DNA from: Mesorhizobium sp. STM 4661
GTDB taxonomy: Bacteria; Pseudomonadota; Alphaproteobacteria; Rhizobiales; Rhizobiaceae
Direction of reading: 5' to 3'
NCBI RefSeq assembly: GCF_000359125.1
Contig: NZ_CAAF010000066.1
Span: 22,857 to 86,856 of the forward strand
DNA length: 64,000 nt
Shown here in pieces: positions 7,575 to 15,938 of the stretch. Below the pieces are notes generated by a model. That model made no database searches and was not told where the DNA came from. It saw nothing but the letters and a program-made list of their open reading frames with translations. The position numbers were made by a program, and so were the translations under genes. How positions within the stretch are numbered: position 1 is the first letter of the stretch; each line of letters opens with the position of its first letter.

Positions 7575-10500
7575 CTACTCAGCCGCTGCCTTCTGCGGTT
7601 CGCTCAGAGGTTCGTCATCGGGGCCGAACAGGGAAGGCTGTTCGACGGTTTCGACGACATGCAATTCGGGCCTCCGCCTCGGAAACAGGCCGAGCAGCCA
7701 GCCGGAGAAATTCTCGAAATAGACATAGATGACCGGCGTGACGAACAGGGTCAGCGCCTGCGAGGCAAGCAGGCCGCCGACGACGGCGACGCCGAGTGGC
7801 TGGCGCAACTCGGCGCTGGCGCCGGTGCCGAGCGCGATCGGGAAGGTGCCCATCAGCGCCGCGAGCGTCGTCATCATGATCGGCCTGAAACGCATCAGGC
7901 ACGCCTTGTGGATGGACTCCTTGGCGGACATCCCCTCGCGCCTGAGCTCCAGCGCGACGTCGACCATCATGATGCCGTTCTTCTTGACGATGCCAATCAG
8001 CATCAGGATGCCGATCACCGCGATCACCGAAAGGTCCATGCCGGCGAAGCGCAGTGCAGCCACGGCGCCCAGCACGGCCGACGGCAGGCCGGTCAGGATG
8101 GTGAGCGGATGGATGAAGCTCTCATAGAGGATGCCGAGAACGATATAGATGGTGAGAATGGCGCCGCCGATCAGCAGGCCCTGATTGGCAAGCGAATCCT
8201 GGAACGTCTTGGCCGTGCCGGCGAAGCTGGTCGAGATCGTCTTCGGCATGCCGATCTGCTCCTTCAGCGCGGCGATGCGGGCGGTACTGTCGCCGAGCGC
8301 CACGCCTTGCGGCAGATTGTAGGAGATGGTCACCGCCGGCAGCTGGCCGAGCTGGTTGACGGTCAAGGCGCCGGCCGTGCGATCGACGCGGGCAAAGGCG
8401 CCGAGCGGCACCAAGCTGCCGCTCGCCGTCCTCACCTGGATGGCCAGCATCCGCTCGGGCGACCACTCGATCTTCGGATCGAGTTCCATGATGACTTCAT
8501 AGCTGTCGGCCGAACCGAAGATGGTCGACACCTGCTGGGTGCCGAAACCGCCATAAAGGCTGGAGCGCAGCGTATCGGTGTCGATGCCGAGCGTCGCCGC
8601 CTTGTCGCGGTCGATCACCAGCGACGCCTGCAGGGCGTTGTTCTGCAAATCGCTTGTAACGTCGGTGAAGGCGCTGTGATCCGCGACCATCGCGTCCGTG
8701 AGCTTTTGCGCCCAACTGTCGGTCGCGCCGGTGTCGAGGCCTTGCACGACAAGCTGGTAGGCGCTGGCCGAAGAGCGGGCACCGAGACGCAGATTCTGCA
8801 CCGGCTGCATGTAGGCCTCGATGCCGGGCACGTTGGCAAGCTGCCGCCGCAGATCCGATTGCACCTTCTCGATATCGGGGCGCTGGTCCTTGGCCTTCAA
8901 TTGCACGAAGAGCTGGCCCTGGTTGAGCGCATTGCCGCCGCTGCCGGCCGACCATGCCACATGATCCACATAGGGCGAATGCGAAAAGACGTTCGCCACC
9001 TGCCCTTGCAGCTTCACCATGGCGTCAAAGGAAATGTCCTGGCGCGCTATGGTCGTCACCGAAATCTGGCCGATATCCTCCTGCGGGAAGAAGCCCTTCG
9101 GCGAGACCTGGATCAGCCAGGCCGACGCTGCCGCCGTCCCGATGAAGACGAGGAAGACCAGGAAAGTATGACGCAGGCAAAAGCTCAGCAACCAGCCATA
9201 GCCGCGCGTGATCAGGTCATGCTTGTGGCCCTCGGCATGGGCTTCCCGCTCGGCTCTCGACACCGACAGCAACCGTGAGCACAGCATCGGCGTCAGCGTC
9301 AGCGAGACGAACATCGAGGCCAGGATGGCGACCGTCACCACGACGGCGAACTCGTTGAAGATGCGGCCGATCACCCCACCCATCAAAAGCACGGGGATGA
9401 ACACCGCCACCAGCGAGATCGAGATCGAGATGATGGTGAAGCCGATTTCGCGCGCGCCTTTCAGCGATGCCTCGAAGGCCGAGAGCCCATCCTCCTCCAT
9501 GTGACGGAAGATGTTTTCGAGCATGACGATGGCGTCGTCGACGACAAGGCCGACAGCGAGCGTCAGGCCCATCAGCGAGATGTTGTCGATGGAAAAGCCG
9601 AACAGGAACATCACACCCAGCGTGGCGATGAGCGAGATCGGCACCGCCACAGCCGGGATGATGGTTGCCGTCACCCGGCGCAGGAACACGAAGATCACCG
9701 TCACCACCAGCGCGATGGTCAGGAGCAGCGTGAACTGCACATCGTCGACGGCGGCGCGGATGGAAGTCGAGCGGTCGTTGAGCAGCTTGATGCTGGCGGC
9801 CGCCGGCATCTGGTCCTGAAAGGACGGCAGCATTGCCTTGACCTGGTCGACGACATCGACGGTATTGGCATCGGGCTGGCGCTGCACGGCCATGATGATC
9901 GCGCGGGTACCATCGTACCAACTCGCGGTCGTCGTGGTCTGCACCGAATCGATGACGCGCGTCACCTCGCCCAGCCGCACCGGATGGCCGTTCTTGGTGG
10001 CGATGATGAGATTGGAAAATCCCGCCGCATCGGTCAGTTGCGTGTTGGCGGTGATGGTCAGCTGCTGCTTGTCGTTCTGCAGCACGCCGAGCGGCGTATT
10101 GCTGTTGGCGGAAGCGATAGCCGTCTGCAACTGGTCGATCGAGATGCCGCGCGCGGCGAGAGCGGTCGGATCGATCTGGACGCGCACGGCATATTTTTGC
10201 TGGCCGAAGATCGAGACCTGCGCCACGCCGTCGATGGTCGACAGCGACGGCGAGATCACGTTCTCGGCAAAGGCATCGAGGTCGGTCAGCGGAACCGTGT
10301 CGCTGACCAGCGACATCAAGAGGATCGGCGCATCGGCCGGATTGACCTTGCGATAGCTCGGCGGGGCCGTCATCTCGGGCGGCAGCGACTTCAGCGTACG
10401 CGCGATCGCCGCCTGCACGTCGGCCGCGGCCGCGTCGATGTCGCGGTTGAGCACGAACTGGATGGCGATCGAGGTCTGGCCGAGCGAGTTGGTGGTTGAG

Positions 10501-10736
10501 ATCGAATCGATGCCGGCGATGGTGTTGAACTGCTTGATCAGCGGCGTCGCCACCGAGGTCGCCATCGTCTCCGGCGAGGCGCCGGGCAGCGACGCCGAGA
10601 CGTTGACCACCGGAAACTCGGCGCTCGGCAAGGCAGCCACCGGCAGGAACTTGTACGCAAACAACCCGCCCAGCACGAGCGCAAACGACATGAGCAGGGT
10701 GGCGACAGGCCTGCGAATGCAGAATTCGGAGATCAT
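7575..10736 (-). CDS. RND multidrug efflux permease (AcrB/MdtBC-like, HAE1 family)
   Basis: 1053 residues, the full length of an inner-membrane RND pump. It opens with MISEFCIRRPVATLLMSFALVLGGLFAYKF (first membrane helix), then the large periplasmic domain with IDSISTTNSLGQTSI. The membrane cluster around residues 335-500 carries LMGLTLAVGLVVDDAIVMLEN, with the Asp pair that relays protons. Together with the membrane-fusion protein encoded just upstream and an outer-membrane channel from elsewhere, it would expel drugs, dyes or detergents using the proton gradient. Its ATG overlaps the upstream gene by 4 nt. Sequence alone places it nearer MdtB/MdtC than AcrB; the substrate is unknown. Confidence 0.92.
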   Translation of the reverse strand: MISEFCIRRPVATLLMSFALVLGGLFAYKFLPVAALPSAEFPVVNVSASLPGASPETMATSVATPLIKQFNTIAGIDSISTTNSLGQTSIAIQFVLNRDIDAAAADVQAAIARTLKSLPPEMTAPPSYRKVNPADAPILLMSLVSDTVPLTDLDAFAENVISPSLSTIDGVAQVSIFGQQKYAVRVQIDPTALAARGISIDQLQTAIASANSNTPLGVLQNDKQQLTITANTQLTDAAGFSNLIIATKNGHPVRLGEVTRVIDSVQTTTTASWYDGTRAIIMAVQRQPDANTVDVVDQVKAMLPSFQDQMPAAASIKLLNDRSTSIRAAVDDVQFTLLLTIALVVTVIFVFLRRVTATIIPAVAVPISLIATLGVMFLFGFSIDNISLMGLTLAVGLVVDDAIVMLENIFRHMEEDGLSAFEASLKGAREIGFTIISISISLVAVFIPVLLMGGVIGRIFNEFAVVVTVAILASMFVSLTLTPMLCSRLLSVSRAEREAHAEGHKHDLITRGYGWLLSFCLRHTFLVFLVFIGTAAASAWLIQVSPKGFFPQEDIGQISVTTIARQDISFDAMVKLQGQVANVFSHSPYVDHVAWSAGSGGNALNQGQLFVQLKAKDQRPDIEKVQSDLRRQLANVPGIEAYMQPVQNLRLGARSSASAYQLVVQGLDTGATDSWAQKLTDAMVADHSAFTDVTSDLQNNALQASLVIDRDKAATLGIDTDTLRSSLYGGFGTQQVSTIFGSADSYEVIMELDPKIEWSPERMLAIQVRTASGSLVPLGAFARVDRTAGALTVNQLGQLPAVTISYNLPQGVALGDSTARIAALKEQIGMPKTISTSFAGTAKTFQDSLANQGLLIGGAILTIYIVLGILYESFIHPLTILTGLPSAVLGAVAALRFAGMDLSVIAVIGILMLIGIVKKNGIMMVDVALELRREGMSAKESIHKACLMRFRPIMMTTLAALMGTFPIALGTGASAELRQPLGVAVVGGLLASQALTLFVTPVIYVYFENFSGWLLGLFPRRRPELHVVETVEQPSLFGPDDEPLSEPQKAAAE

Positions 10737-12046
10737 GGCTGCGTCCCGCCCGCCTTATCAGCCCCGTTTGCTTTATCGACCTCGGCAACCTTCGGCGACG
10801 ACTGGTCGTCGGAGCCGGCCGACGCTTTGCCTTCGCGAACCGCGGCACCATTCTTCAACTTCGTCTGGCCTTCGACGACGACACGCTCACCGGCCTTCAG
10901 CCCATCGCTGATGGCGCTGTTTTGGCCCTCGGTCAGCGCTACCTGCACGGGCCGCATCTCCACCGTGCTGTCGGGCTTGACGACGTAGACGAACGGCCCC
11001 TTCTGGCTGGGCTGGACCGCGACCGTGGGAACCGACGTCATCCGCGGCATGAGGCCGGCATCGAGCACGACATTGACATATTGACCTGGCCACAGCGACA
11101 GATCGGCATTCGGCACGCTCGCCCGCGTCGCGATCGTGCCGGAGGCGGTGTCGACGCTGGAATCGACGAAATCCAGCGTTCCCTTGCCGATCGGCGTCGG
11201 GTCGCCATCCCTGGTCAGCGTCACCGCGCCTTGGCTCGGTGCCGCCAACGCCTTGTGCAGCAAGGCAAGATCGCCTTCGGGAAGATTGAAGTTCACCTGC
11301 AGCGGGTCCATCTGGGTGATCGTCACCAGCGGGGTCGTCGACGAACTGTTGCCGTTGCTGGTGGTGACGAGATCGCCGACCGCGACGCTGACCGCGCCAA
11401 GCCTGCCGGAAATCGGCGCCGTAATGGTGGCAAAGCCAAGCTGGACGGCGTCGGCGTCGAGCGTCGCCTTGTCGGCATCGACGGTGGCGGCGGCCGCCTT
11501 TTGCGCCGCGACCGCCTGGTCATAGGTCTGTTGCGTGCCGGCTTGCTTGGCGACAAGGTTCCTGGCGCGGATGAGATCCGCCTCGGCGCTGGCCAGCAAT
11601 GCCTGGTCCTTGACCAAGGTCGCCTGGTCCTTGGCCTGTTGCGCCTTCAGCGCGCGGTCGTCCAGCGAGAACAGCAGGTCGCCTGCCCTCACCATCTGTC
11701 CGTCCTTGACGGCGATCGACACGAGCTGGCTGGAGACGCGGGCGTTGATGCTGACCACGGCAGGCGACGAGACAAAGCCGATGGCATAGCGGCGAATCGG
11801 AAAGTCCGCCGTCGAAGCGGTGGCCGCGACGACCGAGGTCGAACGCGCGCCATTGGCGCCCCCGCCTGCCCTGTCGGCGCCCGACTTGCCCGCGCCAGGT
11901 TTGTCTGCGCCAGTCTTGTCCGCAACGGCCGTCTGCTTCGGCGACAGCAGCTGCTGAACCTTGCTCATCGCTGCCGGCGAAAGGTAGAGGCCGGCCCCTG
12001 CGAGGCAGGCCACCGCGACCACTGCAAGCACGATCTTTCCGCGCAT
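10733..12046 (-). CDS. RND efflux periplasmic adaptor (membrane fusion protein, MdtA-like)
   Basis: 437 residues from the second ATG; GAGAGGG 9 nt upstream favours it over the ATG at 12064. It has an N-terminal anchor (KIVLAVVAVACLAGAGLYL), a Gly/Ala/Asp/Lys-rich linker full of short repeats (about 35-65), a barrel-sandwich/lipoyl half starting SINARVSSQLVSIAVKDGQMV, a long helical hairpin (about 140-200), and the second lipoyl half TITAPISGRLGAVSVAVGDLV. It would bridge the inner-membrane pump and an outer-membrane channel. It is the first gene of the two-gene operon. No tolC-like gene is adjacent. Confidence 0.9.
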   Translation of the reverse strand: MRGKIVLAVVAVACLAGAGLYLSPAAMSKVQQLLSPKQTAVADKTGADKPGAGKSGADRAGGGANGARSTSVVAATASTADFPIRRYAIGFVSSPAVVSINARVSSQLVSIAVKDGQMVRAGDLLFSLDDRALKAQQAKDQATLVKDQALLASAEADLIRARNLVAKQAGTQQTYDQAVAAQKAAAATVDADKATLDADAVQLGFATITAPISGRLGAVSVAVGDLVTTSNGNSSSTTPLVTITQMDPLQVNFNLPEGDLALLHKALAAPSQGAVTLTRDGDPTPIGKGTLDFVDSSVDTASGTIATRASVPNADLSLWPGQYVNVVLDAGLMPRMTSVPTVAVQPSQKGPFVYVVKPDSTVEMRPVQVALTEGQNSAISDGLKAGERVVVEGQTKLKNGAAVREGKASAGSDDQSSPKVAEVDKANGADKAGGTQP

Positions 12047-12220
12047 CGACAACTGCCCTCTCATCCGACACGCCGAACCCGGTGGTCTCGGTCTACCTCA
12101 AATCACGCCGCGCCTTGCCGCGAATTCGCCGAATAGATAGGACACGCCTTGGGCGGAAAAGGGCCAAAACACGGCATTACGAAGATTTAATGTGCAGTGC
12201 ACAATAAGCCGGCACTGGCC

Positions 12221-12470
12221 TAAGGTGTGTTGAGATTCAGGTCAGGCCGAGCCGAAAATGGTGGGTTTCGAGAACCGGAGCGGAGCGGACATTCGGGTCC
12301 GTGAGCGCGCGCATGACCCCGAAAATCGGAATCGATTTTCGGAAAGGATCGTGCACAAACCAAAAAATGCTACAGCGTCCTTTGCGCGTCCGAAAGGACG
12401 CGCGGCGCTGTAGGAAGCGCAGAAAACCGCCGTTTGCAGGCCGGCCTCACCTGAATATCAGCACACCTTA
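12221..12470. repeat. Large palindromic element (MITE-like) with a second repeat nested inside
   Basis: The ends 12221-12249 and 12442-12470 are inverted repeats, 26 of 29 bases matching, both beginning TAAGGTGTG. The arms continue as a less perfect palindrome toward the centre. The middle (12318-12413) is a different repeat that recurs at 34911-35005, so one element appears to have inserted into another. The right end supplies the TAA that closes the decayed lysE frame. It fills most of the 421-bp gap upstream of the efflux operon; the remaining 12047-12220 may hold that operon's promoter. Confidence 0.7.
12318..12413. repeat. Copy 1 of a 95-bp intergenic repeat
   Basis: It starts CCCGAAAATCGGAATCGATT, which includes a palindrome (CCGAAAATC with GATTTTCGG), and ends with a second stem made by ACAGCG(T)CC/GGACGCG and GCGCTGT. 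The same layout is at 34911-35005 with about 95 bp overall, the first 27 bases being nearly identical. The two copies are in the same orientation. Confidence 0.7.
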
Positions 12471-13014
12471 GCGCAGCATCGGCCACAGCGTAGCCGCCAG
12501 GAGCACGCCCATGGCAATGTTGAACCATTTCAGCCGCACCGGATCCAACAGGAAACCGCGCAGCGCCGTGCCGAAACCCGCCTATACCGAAACGCTCGGC
12601 GGATTGACGATGGCGAACGCCCTCGAGATCAGCACCACCGACAGGAACAGATGGTCCGCATCGCTGTAGAGGGCCATGGCGGTGATCGCCATCACCCATG
12701 CCTTGCCTTCGCCTCGCCCTTGCTGTTGAGCGAACGCGACATGGCGATCTTCCAGGCGAGATAGAGCAGATAGGCGCCGCCGGCGATCTTCAGTCCGGTG
12801 TGCAATACCGGAAATGCCGTCAGCACCGCGCCGAGCCCGAGGCCGACGCCAAGCAACAGCACGAGGAAGCCGATGCCGATGCCCAGCATGTGCGGAATGG
12901 TCCTGACGAAGCCGAAATTCACCCCGACGCCAGCAGCATGAAGTTGTTTGACCCCGGCGTGACCGAGGTCACGAAGGCGTAGACCAGCAGGGCAAGGAAG
13001 GCGTCGAGGGACAT
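12468..13014 (-). pseudogene. LysE-family amino-acid exporter, decayed
   Basis: The frame begins MSLDAFLALLVYAFVTSVTPG and NNFMLLASG, a normal LysE/RhtB start, but a one-base loss at about 12933 breaks it; the next frame continues NFGFVRTIPHMLGIGIGFLV and LKIAGGAYLLYLAWKIA (12692-12922). After AMSRSLNSKGEAK the usual segment containing FQWVNPKAW is partly deleted and the frame shifts again to give VMAITAMALYSDADHLFLSV. A TAG replaces a conserved Trp codon near 12583, and the remnant ends VLLAATLWPMLR at a TAA shared with the palindromic element. At least three lesions make it non-functional. It follows ilvH with 18 bp between. Confidence 0.85.
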
Positions 13015-13032
13015 GGACAGAACGCCGGACGA

Positions 13033-13605
13033 CTACATCCCCTGCGGGCCGCGGTTCAACGCCGCCACGCCGGTGCGGCAGATTTCGACCAGGCCGAGCG
13101 GCTTCATGATGGCGATGAACTGGTCGATCTTGGAGCCCTTGCCGGTGATCTCGAAGATGAAATGCTCGGTGTTGGCGTCGATGACGCTGGCGCGGAAGGC
13201 GTCGGCGAGCCTCAGCGCCTCGACGCGGGCTTCGCCGGTGCCGGCTACCTTCACCAGCGCCAGTTCCCGCTCCAGCGGCCGTTCCTGGCCGAGCTCCTGC
13301 GACCGCACGGTGAGGTCGACGACGCGGTGCACCGGCACGATGCGCTCGAGCTGGTGCTTGATCTGCTCCAGCACATGCGGCGTGCCGCGCGTCACGATGG
13401 TGATGCGCGACAGATGCTTCTCGTGCTCGGTTTCGGAGACCGTCAGGCTTTCGATGTTATAGCCGCGGCCGGAAAACAGGCCGATAACCCGGGCAAGCAC
13501 GCCCGGCTCGTTGTCGACCAGCACGGAAAGCGTGTGATTCTCAGGCTTTTCCGTTTCCTTGGCGATGAAATAGGCGGAGCCGGTGGGTTGAAGCTGTGCG
13601 TTCAT
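13033..13605 (-). CDS. ilvH: Acetolactate synthase small (regulatory) subunit
   Basis: 190 residues. The N-terminal ACT domain is plain: HTLSVLVDNEPGVLARVIGL then FSGRGYNIESLTVSETEHEKHLSRITIV. The C-terminal domain has ELALVKVAGTGEARVEALRLA and ends LVEICRTGVAALNRG, as in IlvH/IlvN. It binds the large subunit, raises its activity and confers valine feedback inhibition in the first common step of isoleucine, leucine and valine synthesis. It lies 88 bp downstream of the large subunit gene and is presumably under the same attenuator. Confidence 0.96.
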   Translation of the reverse strand: MNAQLQPTGSAYFIAKETEKPENHTLSVLVDNEPGVLARVIGLFSGRGYNIESLTVSETEHEKHLSRITIVTRGTPHVLEQIKHQLERIVPVHRVVDLTVRSQELGQERPLERELALVKVAGTGEARVEALRLADAFRASVIDANTEHFIFEITGKGSKIDQFIAIMKPLGLVEICRTGVAALNRGPQGM

Positions 13606-13693
13606 GACATGAATCTCGATTTCAAACTCTTGGCGCTAATTCTCTGTTTCCGCGCGGCTTCTTCCGACAAGCCCTGCCTCGGCTTGGGGAGCG

Positions 13694-15490
13694 CTACACC
13701 AGTTCCCTGCCCTTGGCGTCGATGGCATTGGCCACCGCCTCGTCCGTCGCCTCGTCGGGCAGGAGCATCTCATTATGCGCCTTGCCCGACGGGATCATCG
13801 GGAAGCAGTTGGCGAGCGTCGCCACGCGGCAATCGAAGATCACCGGCTTCTTCACCGAAATCATCTCCCTGATCGCGTCGTCCAGCTCGTCCGGCTTGTC
13901 GCAGCGGATGCCGTGGCCGCCATAGGCTTCGGCCAGCTTGACGAAATCCGGCATCGCCTCGGTGTAGGAATGCGACAGCCGGTTGCCGTGCAGAAGCTGC
14001 TGCCACTGCCGCACCATGCCCATATACTGGTTGTTGAGGATGAAGATCTTGATCGGTGCGTCGTGCTGCACGGCGGCACTCATCTCCTGCATCGTCATCT
14101 GCACCGAGGCATCACCTGCAATGTCGATGACCAGAGCATCGCGATGCGCGATCTGCACGCCGAGCGCCGCCGGCAGGCCATAGCCCATCGTGCCCAGCCC
14201 GCCCGAGGTCATCCAGCGGTTCGGCTTTTCGAAATGATAGTGCTGCGCCGCCCACATCTGGTGCTGGCCGACCTCGGTGGTGATGTAGGTGTCCATGTCC
14301 TTGGTCAGCGCGTAGAGCCGCTGGATGGCGTACTGCGGCATGATGACGTCGTGGTTCATCTTGTAGGCGAGCGAATCCCGCGCGCGCCATTTCGCGATCT
14401 GCTCCCACCACGGGCGGAGCGCCTTCTTGTCGGTCCTTGCGGTCGCCCGCCACAGCCGCACCATATCCTCCAGCACCCGGCCGACATCGCCGATAACAGG
14501 CACGTCGGTATGGACGTTCTTGTTGATCGACGACGGATCGATGTCGATATGGATCTTCTTCGAGTTCGGCGAGAACGCGGTGAGCCGCCCGGTGATACGG
14601 TCGTCGAAGCGCGCGCCGACGCAGATCATGACGTCGCAATCATGCATCGCCATGTTGGCTTCATAGGTGCCGTGCATGCCGAGCATGCCCATCCAGTTCT
14701 TGCCCGATGCCGGATAGGCGCCAAGACCCATCAGCGTCGAAGTAATGGGAAAGCCGGTCAGGTCGACCAGTTCGCGCAGCAAATGGCTGGCCTCCGGGCC
14801 GGAATTGATGACGCCGCCGCCGGTATAGAGGATCGGCTTTTTGGCGCCCGCCATCAGTTCGACCGCCGCCTTGATCTTCTCCAGATCGCCCTGGACCTTC
14901 GGCTGGTAGCTCGTGCGCGGCGCCGTTTGCGGCGGCACATAGATGCCCTTGGCGAACTGCACGTCCTTCGGGATGTCGACCACGACCGGACCCGGACGCC
15001 CGGTCGTGGCGACATGGAAAGCCTCGTGAATGATTGCCGCGAGCTCGTTGACGTCCTTGACCAGCCAGTTGTGCTTGGTACAGGGGCGCGTGATGCCGAT
15101 GGTGTCGCATTCCTGGAACGCATCGGAGCCGATCAGCGAAGTCGGCACCTGCCCGGTCAGGCAGACCAGCGGGATCGAATCCATCAGCGCATCCTGCAAG
15201 GGCGTCACCGCATTGGTGGCGCCTGGTCCCGAAGTCACCAGCATGACGCCTGCCTTGCCTGTCGAGCGCGCATAGCCTTCCGCCGCATGGCCAGCGCCCT
15301 GCTCGTGACGGACGAGGATATGCTCGACCTCGTCTTGCTGGAAGATCTCGTCATAGATCGGGAGAACCGCGCCACCGGGATAGCCGAAAATATGCTTGAC
15401 GCCATTGTCCTTCAGCGCCTGCACCACCATTTCGGCGCCAGTCATTTCGGTCCTTGGCATTTCGCGCCGCTCGCTCTGTCCACTGCTCAT
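13694..15490 (-). CDS. ilvI: Acetolactate synthase large (catalytic) subunit
   Basis: 598 residues from the ATG at 15490 (MSSGQSERREMPRTEMTGAE); the frame extends to a TTG at 15553 but that TTG lies in the terminator T-run, so it is unlikely. Downstream ATGs at codons 11 and 16 are also possible. The thiamine-diphosphate enzyme has the N-terminal GVKHIFGYPGGAVLPIYDE with its catalytic Glu in VRHEQGAGHAAEGYAR, the central FAD-binding region, and the C-terminal Mg/TPP motif GDASVQMTMQEM. It condenses pyruvate with pyruvate or 2-oxobutyrate. An attenuator and leader peptide lie just upstream. Confidence 0.95.
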   Translation of the reverse strand: MSSGQSERREMPRTEMTGAEMVVQALKDNGVKHIFGYPGGAVLPIYDEIFQQDEVEHILVRHEQGAGHAAEGYARSTGKAGVMLVTSGPGATNAVTPLQDALMDSIPLVCLTGQVPTSLIGSDAFQECDTIGITRPCTKHNWLVKDVNELAAIIHEAFHVATTGRPGPVVVDIPKDVQFAKGIYVPPQTAPRTSYQPKVQGDLEKIKAAVELMAGAKKPILYTGGGVINSGPEASHLLRELVDLTGFPITSTLMGLGAYPASGKNWMGMLGMHGTYEANMAMHDCDVMICVGARFDDRITGRLTAFSPNSKKIHIDIDPSSINKNVHTDVPVIGDVGRVLEDMVRLWRATARTDKKALRPWWEQIAKWRARDSLAYKMNHDVIMPQYAIQRLYALTKDMDTYITTEVGQHQMWAAQHYHFEKPNRWMTSGGLGTMGYGLPAALGVQIAHRDALVIDIAGDASVQMTMQEMSAAVQHDAPIKIFILNNQYMGMVRQWQQLLHGNRLSHSYTEAMPDFVKLAEAYGGHGIRCDKPDELDDAIREMISVKKPVIFDCRVATLANCFPMIPSGKAHNEMLLPDEATDEAVANAIDAKGRELV

Positions 15491-15551
15491 CGGTCTGGTC
15501 CCGTACTGTTCGCCATCGGGCGATTGCTGGTCGTTTAGTCGTGTTTCGGGC

Positions 15552-15577
15552 AATAAAAAAGGCCCCCGAGGGAGCCT
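15552..15577 (-). terminator. Attenuator terminator upstream of ilvI
   Basis: On the minus strand GGCTCCC, loop TCG-type, GGGGGCC forms a hairpin (15561-15576) followed directly by TTTTTT and ATT, a standard intrinsic terminator. It lies between the leader peptide stop and the ilvI start, where readthrough would be controlled by ribosome position on the leader. A run of C residues at 15592-15597 could pair with the G-rich terminator arm as a competing structure (inference). Confidence 0.75.
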
Positions 15578-15610
15578 GTGTCTTGCGCATGGGGGGTTTT
15601 CGCCCGGCGG

Positions 15611-15661
15611 TTACACCGCCTTGCCCACGCGCTTTCCTACGAGAATGAGTGCCGTTTTCAT
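15611..15661 (-). CDS. ilv leader peptide (attenuation), 16 residues
   Basis: ATG to TAA reads MKTALILVGKRVGKAV: six of sixteen residues are Leu, Ile or Val, the products of the pathway encoded downstream. It ends 34 nt before the attenuator hairpin. A small hairpin GGCGGT-GTA-ACCGCC (15606-15620) overlaps its last codons and stop and could act as the pause or shielding structure. Starvation for branched-chain aminoacyl-tRNA would stall the ribosome on CTC-ATT-CTC-GTA and favour readthrough into ilvI (known mechanism, inferred here). No strong ribosome-binding site is visible before the ATG, which lowers certainty a little. Confidence 0.75.
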   Translation of the reverse strand: MKTALILVGKRVGKAV

Positions 15662-15938
15662 GGTGGCGGACAATAGAATTGGTTTTGCGCCGCTGTCAAC
15701 GGGGAATGTGTGTGACATCGACAGGTTCGGATCAGTCCCGCTTCGAGCCGCCTGTTTCGCCGCTGGACACCGTTTCAGCAGCCCCCAGCGGCGCCAGAGT
15801 CTCGATAAGTTGCTGAAACCACACCAAACTATTTGACGACGTGACGCGGTGCGCATTTTGCCGCGATACTCCGGCCGACCGAGCTGGGGGGGCCGGCGAA
15901 GCCATAGCAAACGACCAGCACGTCACGGGAGGAAATTG

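Noticed and set aside
7476..9278. 600-codon open frame on the plus strand opposite the RND permease
   Set aside because: It is antisense to a clearly conserved RND pump; high GC makes such long antisense frames common, and the translation is Arg/His/Asp-rich with no domain.
13775..15538. 587-codon plus-strand frame opposite ilvI
   Set aside because: It mirrors the acetolactate synthase gene and has no recognisable motif; a shadow of codon bias.
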